A DNA stretch of 8,216 bases from RGIG4079 sp045646905 (GCA_045646905.1 JAZRLP010000006.1:1-8216); one strand, 5' to 3'; counted from the stretch's first letter, positions 1 to 6,187 are shown. Numbers and translations: made by a program. The notes: generated from the letters alone by a model not told the origin.

Positions 1-170
1 TTAGATATAATTCTACTTGCGTTGCATTATACGAGCGTTTGAGAGAAAAAGGAAAACCTGTTAAAGTCGCGATGATTGCAGTAGTAAATAAACTTCTAAA
101 ACAAATTTTCGCTATTGTGAAAAATAATTGCTTTTATGATGAAAATTTCTCTAAAAATATTTGTTTTTGA
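1..170 (+). CDS. IS110-family transposase, 3' end only (5' part outside window)
   Basis: The frame beginning at base 3 is open for 55 codons and stops with TGA at 168-170. It reads RYNSTCVALYERLREKGKPV, then KVAMIAVVNKLLKQIFAIV and a KNNCFYDENF-type tail. This pattern (short YxRL helix, GKxxKVAxIAVxNKLL, then xAIxK and YDEN) is what I recognise as the C-terminal end of IS110/IS1111 transposases, in the Transposase_20 part. In this family that region carries the catalytic serine slightly upstream, so the active site is not visible here. These DEDD-type recombinases move a circular intermediate guided by a bridge RNA encoded in a non-coding end of the element. The C-terminus looks complete, so the element may be intact to the left. 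I cannot tell where its right end lies within 171-317. The gene reads towards the PAP2 gene on the same strand. Family call fairly sure; completeness unknown. Confidence 0.72.
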   Translation, partial: RYNSTCVALYERLREKGKPVKVAMIAVVNKLLKQIFAIVKNNCFYDENFSKNICF

Positions 171-180
171 ACACAGTTCA
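168..180. repeat. Short perfect inverted repeat at transposase stop codon
   Basis: TGAAC-ACA-GTTCA: two 5-base arms around a 3-base loop, with the left arm beginning at the TGA stop of the IS110 transposase. A run of five T precedes it, and no clear T tract follows, so it is a weak terminator at best on +. It could be part of the IS right end or chance. Confidence 0.35.
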
Positions 181-274
181 TTCTATCGTTCCTCATAACC
201 CTCTTCACAGCGACTCTTTGCACAACTTCATCTACTTTTTTACCACAAATAACACAAGTTATTGAATTTTAGAG

Positions 275-282
275 TAATTTTG
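275..282 (+). promoter_or_regulatory. Probable -7 box for the PAP2 gene
   Basis: TAATTTTG fits the Bacteroidetes -7 consensus TAnnTTTG and ends 35 bases before the GTG start at 318. No TTTG is seen at the expected 19-21 base distance upstream; only a T-rich stretch near 233-241. The site suggests the PAP2 gene has its own promoter just beyond the IS110 gene. Confidence 0.45.
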
Positions 283-317
283 TAGCCAATTAGGACAATC
301 TCTAAAATAAAATTCTC

Positions 318-1031
318 GTGCTTGACTTTTTAATCGACATTGACACCCAGATTCTATTATTTTTCAATGGCTTACATTGCCCATTTTTTGACTACTTCAT
401 GAAGGCCTTTTCAGGCAAACTCATTTGGGTTCCAATGTATGCCACAATGCTATATATTTTATTTCGCCGTTTTGGGTGGAAAGTAGCGCTATGTTTCACC
501 ATTGGCATTGCATGTGCCATTGCCCTTGCCGACCAAATTGGGGCATCAATGATTCGTCCGGCTGTAGAAAGATATCGTCCATCCAACCTCAACAACCCCA
601 TTCACACATTAGTCCACATAGTTGACGGTTATCGTGGCGGACGCTATGGTTTCCCCTCTTGTCATGCCGCCAATTCATTTGCATTAGCCACATTCCTCTC
701 TCTGCTATTTACAAAACGCCGTTTCACTATATTCATCTTCATATGGGCTATAACCACTGCCTATTCTCGTCTATATTTAGGTGTACATTACCCAGGCGAC
801 CTTTTAGTGGGTGCTCTTTTAGGAAGTGCCTCAGGGTGGCTCACATATAGCATTTCTAAAAAAATAGCAAAAGAGATAGCCTCACCTATCGACTATGACT
901 CAAGCCGTTTTTACGACTCGCTAAAAGTAGGCAACACCACTTTTTCTTATCAACTATCAGACATTACAATAGGTGCCGGATTGATAACTGCACTATCAAT
1001 CGCCATCTATTCAACATTTGCTTGCTGGTAA
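318..1031 (+). CDS. PAP2-family membrane phosphatase (undecaprenyl-diphosphatase / lipid phosphatase type)
   Basis: A 237-residue polytopic membrane protein of the PAP2 (type 2 phosphatidic acid phosphatase) superfamily, which removes phosphate from lipid pyrophosphates or phosphates such as undecaprenyl diphosphate, phosphatidylglycerol phosphate or lipid A. The three active-site motifs are visible in order: RPAVERYRP (80-88), PSCH (113-116) with the catalytic His116, and SRLYLGVHYPGD (150-161) with the nucleophile-type His157 and Asp161. Hydrophobic segments lie near 36-52, 56-74, 121-131, 136-149, 160-178 and 217-234. Motif 1 has Arg80 where KX6RP proteins have Lys, and motif 2 has Cys for the usual Gly. 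The start is GTG: an in-frame TAA lies five codons upstream, and the next ATG (399) would remove the LDxxIDxDTQxxLxFNGLH N-terminus typical of these proteins. It converges with miaA, 16 bases between stops. Family sure; substrate not determinable. Confidence 0.88.
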   Translation: MLDFLIDIDTQILLFFNGLHCPFFDYFMKAFSGKLIWVPMYATMLYILFRRFGWKVALCFTIGIACAIALADQIGASMIRPAVERYRPSNLNNPIHTLVHIVDGYRGGRYGFPSCHAANSFALATFLSLLFTKRRFTIFIFIWAITTAYSRLYLGVHYPGDLLVGALLGSASGWLTYSISKKIAKEIASPIDYDSSRFYDSLKVGNTTFSYQLSDITIGAGLITALSIAIYSTFACW

Positions 1032-1047
1032 ATAACGGTTAGAGCGA

Positions 1048-1962
1048 TTAACTTTTCTCTATCAAAGAGATTGCTTGTTCAAATGCATCTACAGGATTAA
1101 GCAGATGCAATTCAGCATCGCGCTTATACCATGTTAATTGTTTTTTAGCATACACTCGTGTGTTTTTCCCTATACGCGCCACCGCTGTTTCATAGTCCAT
1201 AGTGCCATCAAAGTAGGCAAACATTTCTTTATACCCCACCGTATTCAATGAGTTTAGGTGTCGCAGATGATATACGCTATGTGCTTCTTGCTCAAGCCCT
1301 GCTGCTATCATCGCATCAACTCGTCGGTTAATGCGGTCAAACAACACTTCACGCTCAAAATTCAATGCCATTTTAACGATGCGAAATGGGCGTTCTTTCA
1401 CCGCACCAGTGCGCAACGACGAGTAAGGCACGCCGGCTTGCATTATTATTTCAATAGCATGCACCAATCGCTTGTGGTTATTCAAATCGACTTGATTGTA
1501 GTAGATAGGGTCTAATTCACTCAACATCGCACGAAGTCGCTCCACTCCACCCTCTTGGTATATAGCCATTGCTTTTTCTCTAACCTCGGGGGTAATAGTA
1601 GGCAATTCATCTATGCCCTTGGTCACCGCATCGACATACATCATCGACCCACCACACATCACCACATAGTCATTGTCTTCCCACAACACTGGAAGTAATT
1701 TCATCACATCTTCTTCATATTGCGCTGCGCTATAATAGTCTTCAAGCGAAAGAGTGCCCACAAAATGATGTGGTACCAACGACAACTGTTCGGTAGTAGG
1801 AGCCGCCGTACCTATAGGTATTTCGCGATAAAGTTGGCGCGAGTCGGCCGATAAAATATGGCACCCGTAGTGGAGTGCCAATTTTATTGCTAAATCAGTC
1901 TTACCCGACCCCGTAGGACCAGTGACTACGATTAATGTCTTATTTTTATTTGCGTTCTGCAA
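1048..1962 (-). CDS. miaA: tRNA dimethylallyltransferase (tRNA A37 isopentenylation)
   Basis: Transfers a dimethylallyl group from DMAPP to N6 of adenosine 37 in tRNAs reading UNN codons, giving i6A, which supports reading frame maintenance; cytosolic. The 304-residue length is normal for MiaA. Visible motifs: P-loop GPTGSGKT (15-22), DSRQLY (40-45) with the catalytic-type Asp40, a GGSMMY loop (104-109; GGTGLY in many other bacteria), NTVGYKE (240-246), and the C-terminal TRVYAKKQLTWYKR (268-281) tRNA-binding segment. The start is TTG at 1962: a TAG lies four codons upstream in frame, and no ATG precedes the P-loop. The first 17 bases overlap the 3' end of pepT, so translation is probably coupled to pepT and both share one transcript. 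It ends 16 bases from the convergent PAP2 stop, with no terminator visible between. Identification is firm; only the start codon is inferred. Confidence 0.96.
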   Translation of the reverse strand: MQNANKNKTLIVVTGPTGSGKTDLAIKLALHYGCHILSADSRQLYREIPIGTAAPTTEQLSLVPHHFVGTLSLEDYYSAAQYEEDVMKLLPVLWEDNDYVVMCGGSMMYVDAVTKGIDELPTITPEVREKAMAIYQEGGVERLRAMLSELDPIYYNQVDLNNHKRLVHAIEIIMQAGVPYSSLRTGAVKERPFRIVKMALNFEREVLFDRINRRVDAMIAAGLEQEAHSVYHLRHLNSLNTVGYKEMFAYFDGTMDYETAVARIGKNTRVYAKKQLTWYKRDAELHLLNPVDAFEQAISLIEKS

Positions 1963-3169
1963 CGAGTTTCGCTATTTCAACGATTACTTGTGTAGCCTTT
2001 TCCATTGATGGAATGGGCACAAATTCATAACGACCATGGAAGTTCAATCCTCCAGCAAAGATGTTCGGACAAGGAAGACCTTTGAACGATAGCTGAGCAC
2101 CATCAGTACCTCCACGAATGGGCACTACTTTAGGTGTCACATCGGCATTGCGCATTGCTTGTTCAGCAATTTCAATCACATGCATCACAGGCTCAATCTT
2201 TTCGCGCATATTATAATATTGGTCTTTCAACTCAAGCGAAGCACAATCGGGGAATTCCTTATTGATTTTGCGAGTGAGGTGTTCAAACTCTTTCTTGCGA
2301 CGCTCAAAACGATCACGATCATGGTCACGAATAATGTATGTCAACACAGTTTGCTCCACTCCACCTTCAATTCCAATTAAATGGTAGAATCCTTCATATC
2401 CTTCGGTATGCTCTGGAGTTTCCCAACGAGGCAACATAATTGCAAATTGAGTCGCCACACGCAATGAGTTAATCATTTTGTGTTTAGCATATCCAGGGTG
2501 AACATTACGACCTTTGAATGTAACCTTTGCAACGGCTGCGTTAAAGTTTTCATATTCAAGTTCGCCTATCTCACCGCCGTCCATAGTGTAAGCCCAATCG
2601 GCACCAAATTTCTCTACATCAAACTTATGTGCGCCAAGACCTATTTCCTCATCAGGGTTAAATGCTATGCGAATATCGCCATGCTTAATTTCGGGGTGAG
2701 CCATAAGATATTCCACCGCAGTGATAATTTCGGCAATACCAGCCTTATCATCAGCACCAAGGAGAGTATTACCATCGGTAACAATCAAATCTTGACCTGT
2801 ATAATGCAACAATTCGGGGAATTGATTAGGCGACAATACTATTTCTTTTTCGGCATTAAGAACAATGTCGTTACCATCATAACTCTTAACAATGCGTGGG
2901 TTTACATGACGCCCCGACATATCGGGCGATGTATCCAAGTGAGCAATAAATCCTATTGTAGGCACCTCTTCGGTCATATTACCAGGAAGAGTGGCCATGA
3001 GATATCCATTTTCATCAAGCGACACATCTTTCAATCCCAATTCATTGAGTTTTTCTTCAAGATATTGAGCAAAAACCATTTGCCCTGGAGTTGAAGGGGT
3101 AAGATTGGTCAATTCATCACTTTGAGTGTCAAACTTAACATATTCAAGAAATCGATCTACTACATTCAT
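1946..3169 (-). CDS. pepT: Peptidase T, zinc tripeptide aminopeptidase (M20 family)
   Basis: Releases the N-terminal residue from tripeptides in the cytoplasm; family M20B, two zinc ions per active site. From ATG 3169 the protein is 407 residues, almost the 408 of E. coli PepT, and the ligands fall at matching positions: His77 and Asp79 in AHLDTS, Asp140 in GADDKAG, Glu174 and Glu175 in NPDEE, Asp197 in TMDGG and His378 in NFHGRYE. The frame stays open to an ATG at 3226, but that codon lies inside the TAATTTTG promoter box (3224-3231), so a transcript from it could not contain that start. The shorter start MNVVDRFLEYVKFDT is also the conserved N-terminus. The leader is then about 45-50 bases. 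miaA follows with a 17-base overlap, suggesting a two-gene operon. Nothing odd in the active site; identification is firm. Confidence 0.96.
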   Translation of the reverse strand: MNVVDRFLEYVKFDTQSDELTNLTPSTPGQMVFAQYLEEKLNELGLKDVSLDENGYLMATLPGNMTEEVPTIGFIAHLDTSPDMSGRHVNPRIVKSYDGNDIVLNAEKEIVLSPNQFPELLHYTGQDLIVTDGNTLLGADDKAGIAEIITAVEYLMAHPEIKHGDIRIAFNPDEEIGLGAHKFDVEKFGADWAYTMDGGEIGELEYENFNAAVAKVTFKGRNVHPGYAKHKMINSLRVATQFAIMLPRWETPEHTEGYEGFYHLIGIEGGVEQTVLTYIIRDHDRDRFERRKKEFEHLTRKINKEFPDCASLELKDQYYNMREKIEPVMHVIEIAEQAMRNADVTPKVVPIRGGTDGAQLSFKGLPCPNIFAGGLNFHGRYEFVPIPSMEKATQVIVEIAKLVAERK

Positions 3170-3223
3170 TGTTGTAAGAAATTCAAGGTTAGTGAATTTT
3201 ATAAGTTTTCGTAAATTAATGTG

Positions 3224-3231
3224 CAAAATTA
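3224..3231 (-). promoter_or_regulatory. Probable -7 box of the pepT-miaA promoter
   Basis: Read on the minus strand this is TAATTTTG, a match to TAnnTTTG, ending 54 bases before the pepT ATG at 3169. At the -33 distance there is only a T7 run (3249-3255), not a clean TTTG. The box decides the pepT start because the longer frame's ATG at 3226 sits inside it. Confidence 0.6.
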
Positions 3232-3307
3232 CACAAAATCAACGGAATAAAAAAATGCACACCCATTTTTCTATTTTTTCGCAGCAATAGGCTCCATCTC
3301 TCAATAC

Positions 3308-3347
3308 AAAAAAGCAAGTCCTATCCTTCAAATTGAAGAATAGGGCT
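3308..3347 (-). terminator. Intrinsic terminator of the NADAR-like gene
   Basis: Bases 3317-3347 form a 31-base near-palindrome: two 15-base arms around one central base, with AGCCCTATTCTTCAA as the first arm on the minus strand. One A-C mismatch remains on that strand and one pair is a G-U wobble. Reading minus, the stem is followed after three bases by six T (3313-3308), the classic arrangement. It lies 26 bases beyond the stop of the 3373-3924 gene, so that gene ends here and is a separate unit from pepT-miaA. Confidence 0.75.
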
Positions 3348-3372
3348 CACTTCTCTTCTACCCACTAACTTT

Positions 3373-3924
3373 CTAAATTTTATCTTCAACATAAGCCTTT
3401 ATCAAAGCGGCATGGCTTATAATTTTTGTTGCCTTATCAACATTGGCAACCACTTTATCATCCAATAAAATCACTGTCCTCTCCTTCGACAACTCTTTTA
3501 TTTTCTCCACAATTTTGCGACACTTATTCTCCAACACCCACTTATATGCTGGCACATATATTTGCTTTATCGCATCATTCCCTATTAAAATTTCAATTTT
3601 CCCAACTCCTCTTGTGCCTTTACTATGCCCCTTATACTTACCTTTAGTACTCGATGTTCTTTTCAATTTTCTCTCTTCTTCCTCTCTAAACAACGAGGTA
3701 TCAATCCCCTCAAACTCATACACCTTCAACCCTTGCCATATCCCTTCAACCGTCATCGAAACCGCATTTGTGGTAAATGGCACAGGAATTTCACCATGCG
3801 GATATAAAGGAGATAATTTATTCATTGCGCCACTCATTGTTACATCAAAAATTATCGCATCAGGATAATTTTTCAAAATTTCTTCTCTCTTACAACTTTT
3901 TCTTTTAATTAAAATCATACTCAT
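3373..3924 (-). CDS. Uncharacterised AT-rich protein with a NADAR-like N-terminal signature
   Basis: A 183-residue soluble protein with no signal peptide or membrane segment. Residues 37-50 (LSPLYPHGEIPVPF) followed by 56-70 (SMTVEGIWQGLKVYE) resemble the NADAR/YbiA pattern LSNFYPxPI... then SxEHxxQxxK: Glu60, Gln64 and Lys67 have the same E-x3-Q-x2-K spacing. NADAR proteins are N-glycosidases acting on ribosylated or ADP-ribosylated substrates. The middle is Lys/Gly-rich (KGKYKGHSKGTRG, 94-106), and the end (SHAALIKAYVE, 170-180) does not match the usual NADAR GxNxLGxxLM ending, so it is at best a divergent member. I recall similar proteins filed under a domain of unknown function (perhaps DUF6939), unverified. 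Start ATG 3924; ATG 3918 is equally possible. Sampled 60-base rows are 28-33% GC against 50-57% in cysK and mnmE rows, which suggests transfer. It has its own terminator and no partner toxin gene beside it. Reality of the gene likely; function inferred. Confidence 0.72.
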   Translation of the reverse strand: MSMILIKRKSCKREEILKNYPDAIIFDVTMSGAMNKLSPLYPHGEIPVPFTTNAVSMTVEGIWQGLKVYEFEGIDTSLFREEEERKLKRTSSTKGKYKGHSKGTRGVGKIEILIGNDAIKQIYVPAYKWVLENKCRKIVEKIKELSKERTVILLDDKVVANVDKATKIISHAALIKAYVEDKI

Positions 3925-3941
3925 CTCTTTTTTTAATTAAA
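3903..3941. repeat. Two AT palindromes flanking the start of the NADAR-like gene
   Basis: TTTTAATTAAAA (3903-3914) lies inside codons 4-8 of the minus-strand gene, and TTTAATTAAA (3932-3941) lies just upstream of its ATG. Both share the perfect core TTTAATTAAA and are about 28 bases apart centre to centre, close to three helical turns. This could be a paired operator, but such AT-only palindromes also arise by chance in AT-rich DNA. Confidence 0.3.
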
Positions 3942-4275
3942 CAATATCTAAAAATCACCAAATTTCAATTTTCGCAAAAAAACACTTCGCGTCATAATTA
4001 CACAATAACTATACCAATATCTACTGACCTATATTTTACATTAAGCCACTATCGTTTTTATGTTAACCCAAAATCTCACGGCACCTACCCCCCCCTCCAC
4101 GCTATCTCCCTATAGGCAAGCAACTTACCTCCACTACCATTCCTTTAAATCCACTTTCTCATACTACTGCGTGTCACACTGACACTTTGCCACACTCTTA
4201 TACTTCATCATTATTAAGAGAGAGCCAAAACACCCCTACTATCAAGCGCTATTATAAAAAATCCTCCCACCGCAA
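3925..4275. other. Divergent intergenic spacer, strongly C-over-G skewed
   Basis: The gap between the divergent NADAR-like gene and cysK is 403 bases in all. From about 4080 to 4270 the + strand has very few G (about 16 in 190 bases) and many C, including an uninterrupted C8 at 4088-4095. I see no open frame longer than about 15 codons with a credible start on the minus strand, no tRNA, and no recognisable riboswitch. A 15-base palindrome (4171-4185) and the cysK promoter (4276-4307) are listed separately. No clear TAnnTTTG was found in the minus direction for the NADAR-like gene; a weak TAGATATTG-like stretch lies near 3944-3952. The spacer could be a long leader, a small RNA, or a remnant of a transfer boundary. 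Confidence 0.5.
4171..4185. promoter_or_regulatory. Perfect palindrome, possible operator
   Basis: GTGTCA-CAC-TGACAC: two perfect 6-base arms around 3 bases. It has the size and symmetry of a dimeric transcription factor site and lies 90 bases upstream of the cysK -33 box and about 250 bases upstream of the divergent gene. No second copy was seen in the window. I do not recognise the regulator. Confidence 0.4.
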
Positions 4276-4307
4276 TTTGTTATAGTCATCATTTGTTATT
4301 AAATTTG
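4276..4307 (+). promoter_or_regulatory. cysK promoter, Bacteroidetes sigma-ABfr type
   Basis: TTTG (4276-4279), 20 bases, then TAAATTTG (4300-4307): a full match to TTTG-N19-21-TAnnTTTG, the major promoter of Bacteroidetes. The -7 box ends 20 bases before the cysK ATG at 4328, so the leader is very short and leaves little room for a ribosome site or attenuator. Confidence 0.8.
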
Positions 4308-4327
4308 TTTTTAAATACAACAAAGTC

Positions 4328-5257
4328 ATGGAACGAATATATCAAGACCTCACGCAATTAATAGGCAATACGCCCCTTGTGCAGCTCAATAATCTTATGC
4401 ACGATTTTGAGTTGAAAGCCCGACTCATCGCAAAGGTTGAGTCATTCAACCCTGGCGGTAGCGTAAAAGACCGCGCTGCTCTTGCCATGATTGAAGATGC
4501 CGAAAAAAAAGGATTACTTTCGCCCGGAGCACTCATCATTGAGCCCACCAGTGGCAACACAGGTGTAGGACTTGCATGGATTGCCTCGCTCAAAGGCTAT
4601 AAAGTCGTTCTCACCATGCCCGAAACGATGAGCATTGAACGCCAAAAACTTCTCAAGGCTCTCGGTGCCGAAATCGTCCTCACCCCAGGAGCCGAAGGGA
4701 TGGTCGGAGCCATAAAAAAAGCCGAACAACTTCGCGACAGCAACCCTGGCTCAATCATAATCGGTCAGTTTGACAATCAAGCCAACCCAGCTGCTCACAC
4801 ATCAACAACAGCCCAAGAGATATGGCGCGACACCTATGGCACCGTAGATATTTTTGTTGCTGGAGTGGGAACAGGTGGCACTCTTTGTGGTACTGCTCGA
4901 GGTTTAAAAACTCGCAACCCTCAAATTCAAGCCATCGCCGTTGAACCTGCTGAATCGCCTATCATTTCGGGTGGAGAAGCTGGACCTCATAAAATACAAG
5001 GCATAGGAGCCAACTTCATTCCCGAGAACTACGATGCTTCGGTTGTTGACGAGGTAATAACCGTGAAAGGCGATGATGCCATTGCCACTGCTCGCTTACT
5101 CGCCACTCGCGAAGGCATTCTTGCCGGCATTTCATCGGGAGCTGCCCTACACGCTGCGATAGTTATGGCTCAACGACCCGAAAACGCAGGAAAAACAATC
5201 GTCGCCCTACTACCCGACACCGGCGAGCGATATCTTTCAACCGAACTTGTAAAATAA
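4328..5257 (+). CDS. cysK: Cysteine synthase A (O-acetylserine sulfhydrylase)
   Basis: PLP enzyme making L-cysteine and acetate from O-acetyl-L-serine and sulfide, the last step of sulfide assimilation; cytosolic homodimer. The 309 residues fit CysK. Visible motifs: NPGGSVKDR (41-49) with the PLP lysine Lys47, the substrate loop TSGNTG (74-79), the PLP phosphate loop GVGTGGT (179-185), HKIQGIGANFIP (221-232), SSGAA (269-273) near the pyridine nitrogen, and PDTGERYLST (296-305). No N-terminal haem domain or C-terminal CBS domain is present, so it is not a cystathionine beta-synthase type; the HKIQGIG loop favours CysK over CysM. The ATG at 4328 sits directly behind a good promoter. The nuclease gene follows 45 bases later without its own visible promoter. 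An A8 run at 4503-4510 lies inside the Glu-Lys-Lys codons, but the frame is intact. Confidence 0.95.
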   Translation: MERIYQDLTQLIGNTPLVQLNNLMHDFELKARLIAKVESFNPGGSVKDRAALAMIEDAEKKGLLSPGALIIEPTSGNTGVGLAWIASLKGYKVVLTMPETMSIERQKLLKALGAEIVLTPGAEGMVGAIKKAEQLRDSNPGSIIIGQFDNQANPAAHTSTTAQEIWRDTYGTVDIFVAGVGTGGTLCGTARGLKTRNPQIQAIAVEPAESPIISGGEAGPHKIQGIGANFIPENYDASVVDEVITVKGDDAIATARLLATREGILAGISSGAALHAAIVMAQRPENAGKTIVALLPDTGERYLSTELVK

Positions 5258-5302
5258 CATCACATATATAAACACATTTCTATCTAAAAAACCATCATCA
5301 CT

Positions 5303-6187
5303 ATGGCTAAAACTCGCAAAACACGAAAAACGCAACGCAAAAACTCGCAAAACAAATGGACTCAACGATTCATTTGGGCCGTTACCATCGCCGTCATCTT
5401 CCTTGGTGACGCATATTTCAGCGGATGCATCTCGGCTTCTACTGGAGACGCATCGCAAGTAAAAAATGGCAAATGGGGTAACCTTGAGCATGTTGTCACA
5501 CCTCAATCAACACCAAGTCAGTTTGTGAATTACGAAGGATATTGCCTATCATTCAATAGCAAAATGCATGTCCCCAACTGGGTGGCATGGGAACTCACTG
5601 GCATAGAAGCAAACGGCCTTGAGCCTCGCAAAGACAACTTCCGTGGCGATGACAATGTTGCTGGCTCGGCCGAAAAATGGGACTACTCATATTCGGGCTA
5701 CGATCGTGGCCACATGGCTCCTGCAGGCGATATGAAATGGAGCAAAAAAGCAATGGACGAATCGTTCTACATGACCAACATGTGCCCACAAGCCAAGTCG
5801 CTCAACACTGGAGCATGGAAACGACTCGAAGAAAAATGTCGCCAATGGGCCGAAGTCGATAGCGCCATCATCGTTATATGTGGTCCCGTTCTCACCGACC
5901 CCATCAACGAGTTTATAGGCGACTCACGCGTAGCCGTTCCTCAACGATATTTCAAAGTTATCCTCTCGCCCTATGTTGACAATCCTCGTGGCATAGGATT
6001 CATTATGCCCAACGGCAAAGTTCCCGGAGGCATGCAAGCAGCTGCAGTGAGCATCGATGAAGTGGAACGCGTCACCGGACTCGACTTCTTCTCTTCGCTC
6101 CCCGACGAAATTGAGAACGAAGTAGAATCACAATGCAAGTTCCACTACTGGAGCACACTCAAAAATAGGTCAAAAAAGAGAAGGTAA
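5303..6187 (+). CDS. NUC1-family DNA/RNA non-specific endonuclease, secreted or membrane-anchored
   Basis: A beta-beta-alpha metal endonuclease of the NUC1/Serratia nuclease/EndoG family, cutting DNA and RNA without sequence preference using Mg. Key residues: DRGH at 134-137 with the general base His137, then the metal Asn168 (SLNTGAW) and Glu176 (RLEE), with spacings of 31 and 8 that match Serratia His89, Asn119 and Glu127 closely. TNMCPQ (158-163) and ICGPVL (192-197) are also family features. The N-terminus is very basic (1-22, MAKTRKTRKTQRKN), then one hydrophobic segment near 23-41 ending FSGC42, which could be a lipobox or an uncleaved anchor; either places the enzyme outside the cytoplasm. 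The 294 residues are normal. It lies 45 bases after cysK with no TAnnTTTG between, so it is probably on the cysK transcript. Likely role is nucleic acid scavenging or DNA turnover; no immunity protein is visible beside it. Confidence 0.9.
   Translation: MAKTRKTRKTQRKNSQNKWTQRFIWAVTIAVIFLGDAYFSGCISASTGDASQVKNGKWGNLEHVVTPQSTPSQFVNYEGYCLSFNSKMHVPNWVAWELTGIEANGLEPRKDNFRGDDNVAGSAEKWDYSYSGYDRGHMAPAGDMKWSKKAMDESFYMTNMCPQAKSLNTGAWKRLEEKCRQWAEVDSAIIVICGPVLTDPINEFIGDSRVAVPQRYFKVILSPYVDNPRGIGFIMPNGKVPGGMQAAAVSIDEVERVTGLDFFSSLPDEIENEVESQCKFHYWSTLKNRSKKRR

Noticed and set aside
2480..3094. A 204-codon + strand open frame
   Set aside because: It lies wholly antisense to pepT, has a Cys/Phe/Ile-rich composition with no recognisable family, and the pepT frame has every catalytic residue.
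3170..3226. Longer pepT start at 3226
   Set aside because: The ATG is inside the TAATTTTG promoter box, and the extra 19 residues have no counterpart in PepT; 3169 gives the family length.
3443..3868. A 141-codon + strand open frame opposite the NADAR-like gene
   Set aside because: Low-complexity Ser/Phe/Leu/Pro product typical of the complement of an AT-rich, Lys-rich gene; the minus frame has motif structure and a proper terminator.
3925..4327. CRISPR array, tRNA or riboswitch in the divergent spacer
   Set aside because: No spaced direct repeats, no cloverleaf or CCA-type end, and no riboswitch core that I can recognise.
4503..4510. A8 run in cysK as a programmed frameshift or phase-variable site
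   Set aside because: The frame is intact through all conserved motifs on both sides, and the run simply encodes Glu-Lys-Lys.
5237..5506. An 89-codon minus frame across the cysK-nuclease junction
   Set aside because: Antisense to two well-supported genes, no recognisable family, Ser/Arg/Phe-rich product.
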